From Salipiger aestuarii (GTDB lineage Bacteria; Pseudomonadota; Alphaproteobacteria; Rhodobacterales; Rhodobacteraceae), in assembly GCF_003259905.1 (NCBI RefSeq), contig NZ_QLMG01000003.1:116745-180744 (forward strand): a stretch of DNA of 64,000 nucleotides, read 5' to 3'. Positions within the stretch are counted from its first letter, which is position 1. Every line of letters begins with the position of its first letter. The notes below the pieces were generated by a model, which saw nothing but the letters and a program-made list of their open reading frames with translations, did no database searches and had not been told where the DNA came from. The translations under genes and the position numbers were made by a program. Below, in pieces: positions 63,639 to 64,000 of this stretch.

Positions 63639-64000
63639 GGCGTTGTTGCAGACCTCCCGCCTGAGGCGTGATTTCCCGTTACCCCGCTGACGTTATGCCA
63701 CGCGGACGATCGCGGCGGTGCCGAGGGCCGAGCAGCGGTTCATGAGGGCGATGCGGATGTGGATTTCGGCGGTCTGGCGGTCGGGGTCTCTTGCGGCGAT
63801 GCGTTCGCCGAATGCCTTAATGCCTCGCATCTTGGCCTCGGCGCGGCTTCGGGCGTGGTATCCGGTCCAATGCTTCCAGAATGCACGACCGTAGCGTTTC
63901 GCAGCGCGCAGCGTCTCGTTCCGAGCTTTCGCCGCCGGGCAGTCTTCCTTCCAGGCGCGCCCGTTCTTCCGGATCGGGATAATCGGGATGGTCTGCCGTT
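63639..64000. mobile_element. IS5-family insertion sequence, one end
   Basis: The probable terminal inverted repeat begins with GGCGTTGTTGCA at 63639-63650, resembling IS903-group ends. The element contains the C-terminal part of a transposase and continues past the window. The other end and the target-site duplication cannot be seen. Confidence 0.75.
63693..64000 (-). CDS. IS5-family transposase, C-terminal part (incomplete at window edge)
   Basis: The 102 visible codons read P-I-I-P-I-R-K-N-G-R-A-W-K, then Y-G-R-A-F-W-K-H-W-T-G-Y-H-A-R-S-R-A-E-A-K-M and end A-A-I-V-R-V-A before TAA at 63695-63693. This is the DDE transposase C-terminus with the Y-x2-R-x3-E-x6-K-like motif. The catalytic aspartates lie beyond the window. 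Confidence 0.88.
   Translation of the reverse strand, partial: RQTIPIIPIRKNGRAWKEDCPAAKARNETLRAAKRYGRAFWKHWTGYHARSRAEAKMRGIKAFGERIAARDPDRQTAEIHIRIALMNRCSALGTAAIVRVA

Overview
The window is GC-rich chromosomal DNA from an alphaproteobacterium, most likely a Rhodobacterales (Roseobacter-group) species. The evidence is the divergent pckA / chvI-chvG-hprK-rapZ-EIIA-HPr block, the ArsJ arsenic module, the Lrp-LysE pair, DUF2927, DUF6473 and DUF1643 proteins, and an alphaproteobacterial-type LexA box. It carries about 60 protein genes, mostly housekeeping, with short overlaps inside operons. No rRNA, tRNA or CRISPR array was seen.

Layout. 1-2.5 kb: L,D-transpeptidase and ribA (minus) and an orphan OmpR-type regulator. 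2.5-4.15 kb: a long stretch without genes that holds a REP-like inverted repeat and a strong small-RNA candidate with its own terminator. 4.15-8.3 kb: pnp and rpsO, separated by a Na+/H+ antiporter on the other strand. 8.4-11.9 kb: a membrane-anchored unknown protein, DUF1643, a serine/threonine dehydratase, dtd and a PfkB sugar kinase. 12-20.4 kb: a minus-strand stress-type locus (zinc-ribbon protein, SPFH-GYF protein, globin, DUF2927 lipoprotein, TelA, two XpaC paralogues, a 29-residue membrane protein, a small membrane protein). 20.5-24.9 kb: pseudouridine synthases, tadA, Lrp, LysE exporter, accA. 24.9-28.7 kb: transglutaminase, a small protein, a TPR/ATP-grasp protein, an SDR pseudogene, DUF2177. 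28.6-34.7 kb: a lipid-modification operon (FAD oxidoreductase, DUF1365, cyclopropane-synthase-like, SDR, multi-pass membrane protein) divergent from an ECF sigma factor and its RskA-like anti-sigma. 35-43.7 kb: DMT transporter, xthA, cardiolipin synthase, EEP nuclease, thioredoxin-TPR, Lon-substrate-domain protein, Trm112-like, glycerate dehydrogenase, CsaA-like, proC, YbjN. 43.9-52 kb: DUF3859 protein, pckA, chvI/chvG, an in-frame hprK-rapZ fusion, PTS EIIA, HPr, acyltransferase. 52-60.7 kb: a pair of perfect palindromes, hydroxybutyryl-CoA dehydrogenase, DUF6473, hydratase/phosphotransacylase, arsenic module (arsR-arsC fusion, GAPDH, arsJ), phaC and a phasin-like gene. 61-64 kb: hemE/hemC (divergent), a 52-codon gene, and the end of an IS5-family element that runs off the window.

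Functionally the ChvG/ChvI two-component pair, the incomplete PTS (HPr kinase, EIIA-Man, HPr) and PEP carboxykinase link envelope sensing to carbon flux. The arsenic genes convert arsenate to 1-arseno-3-phosphoglycerate for export. The sigma/anti-sigma pair beside the lipid operon suggests stress-controlled fatty-acid modification. The most notable items for follow-up are the small RNA at about 3.22 kb, the twin CGTACG palindromes at 52.03-52.10 kb, the HprK-RapZ fusion, the TelA/XpaC locus with its 29-residue membrane protein, and the DnaA/LexA-box region at 43.8-43.9 kb.
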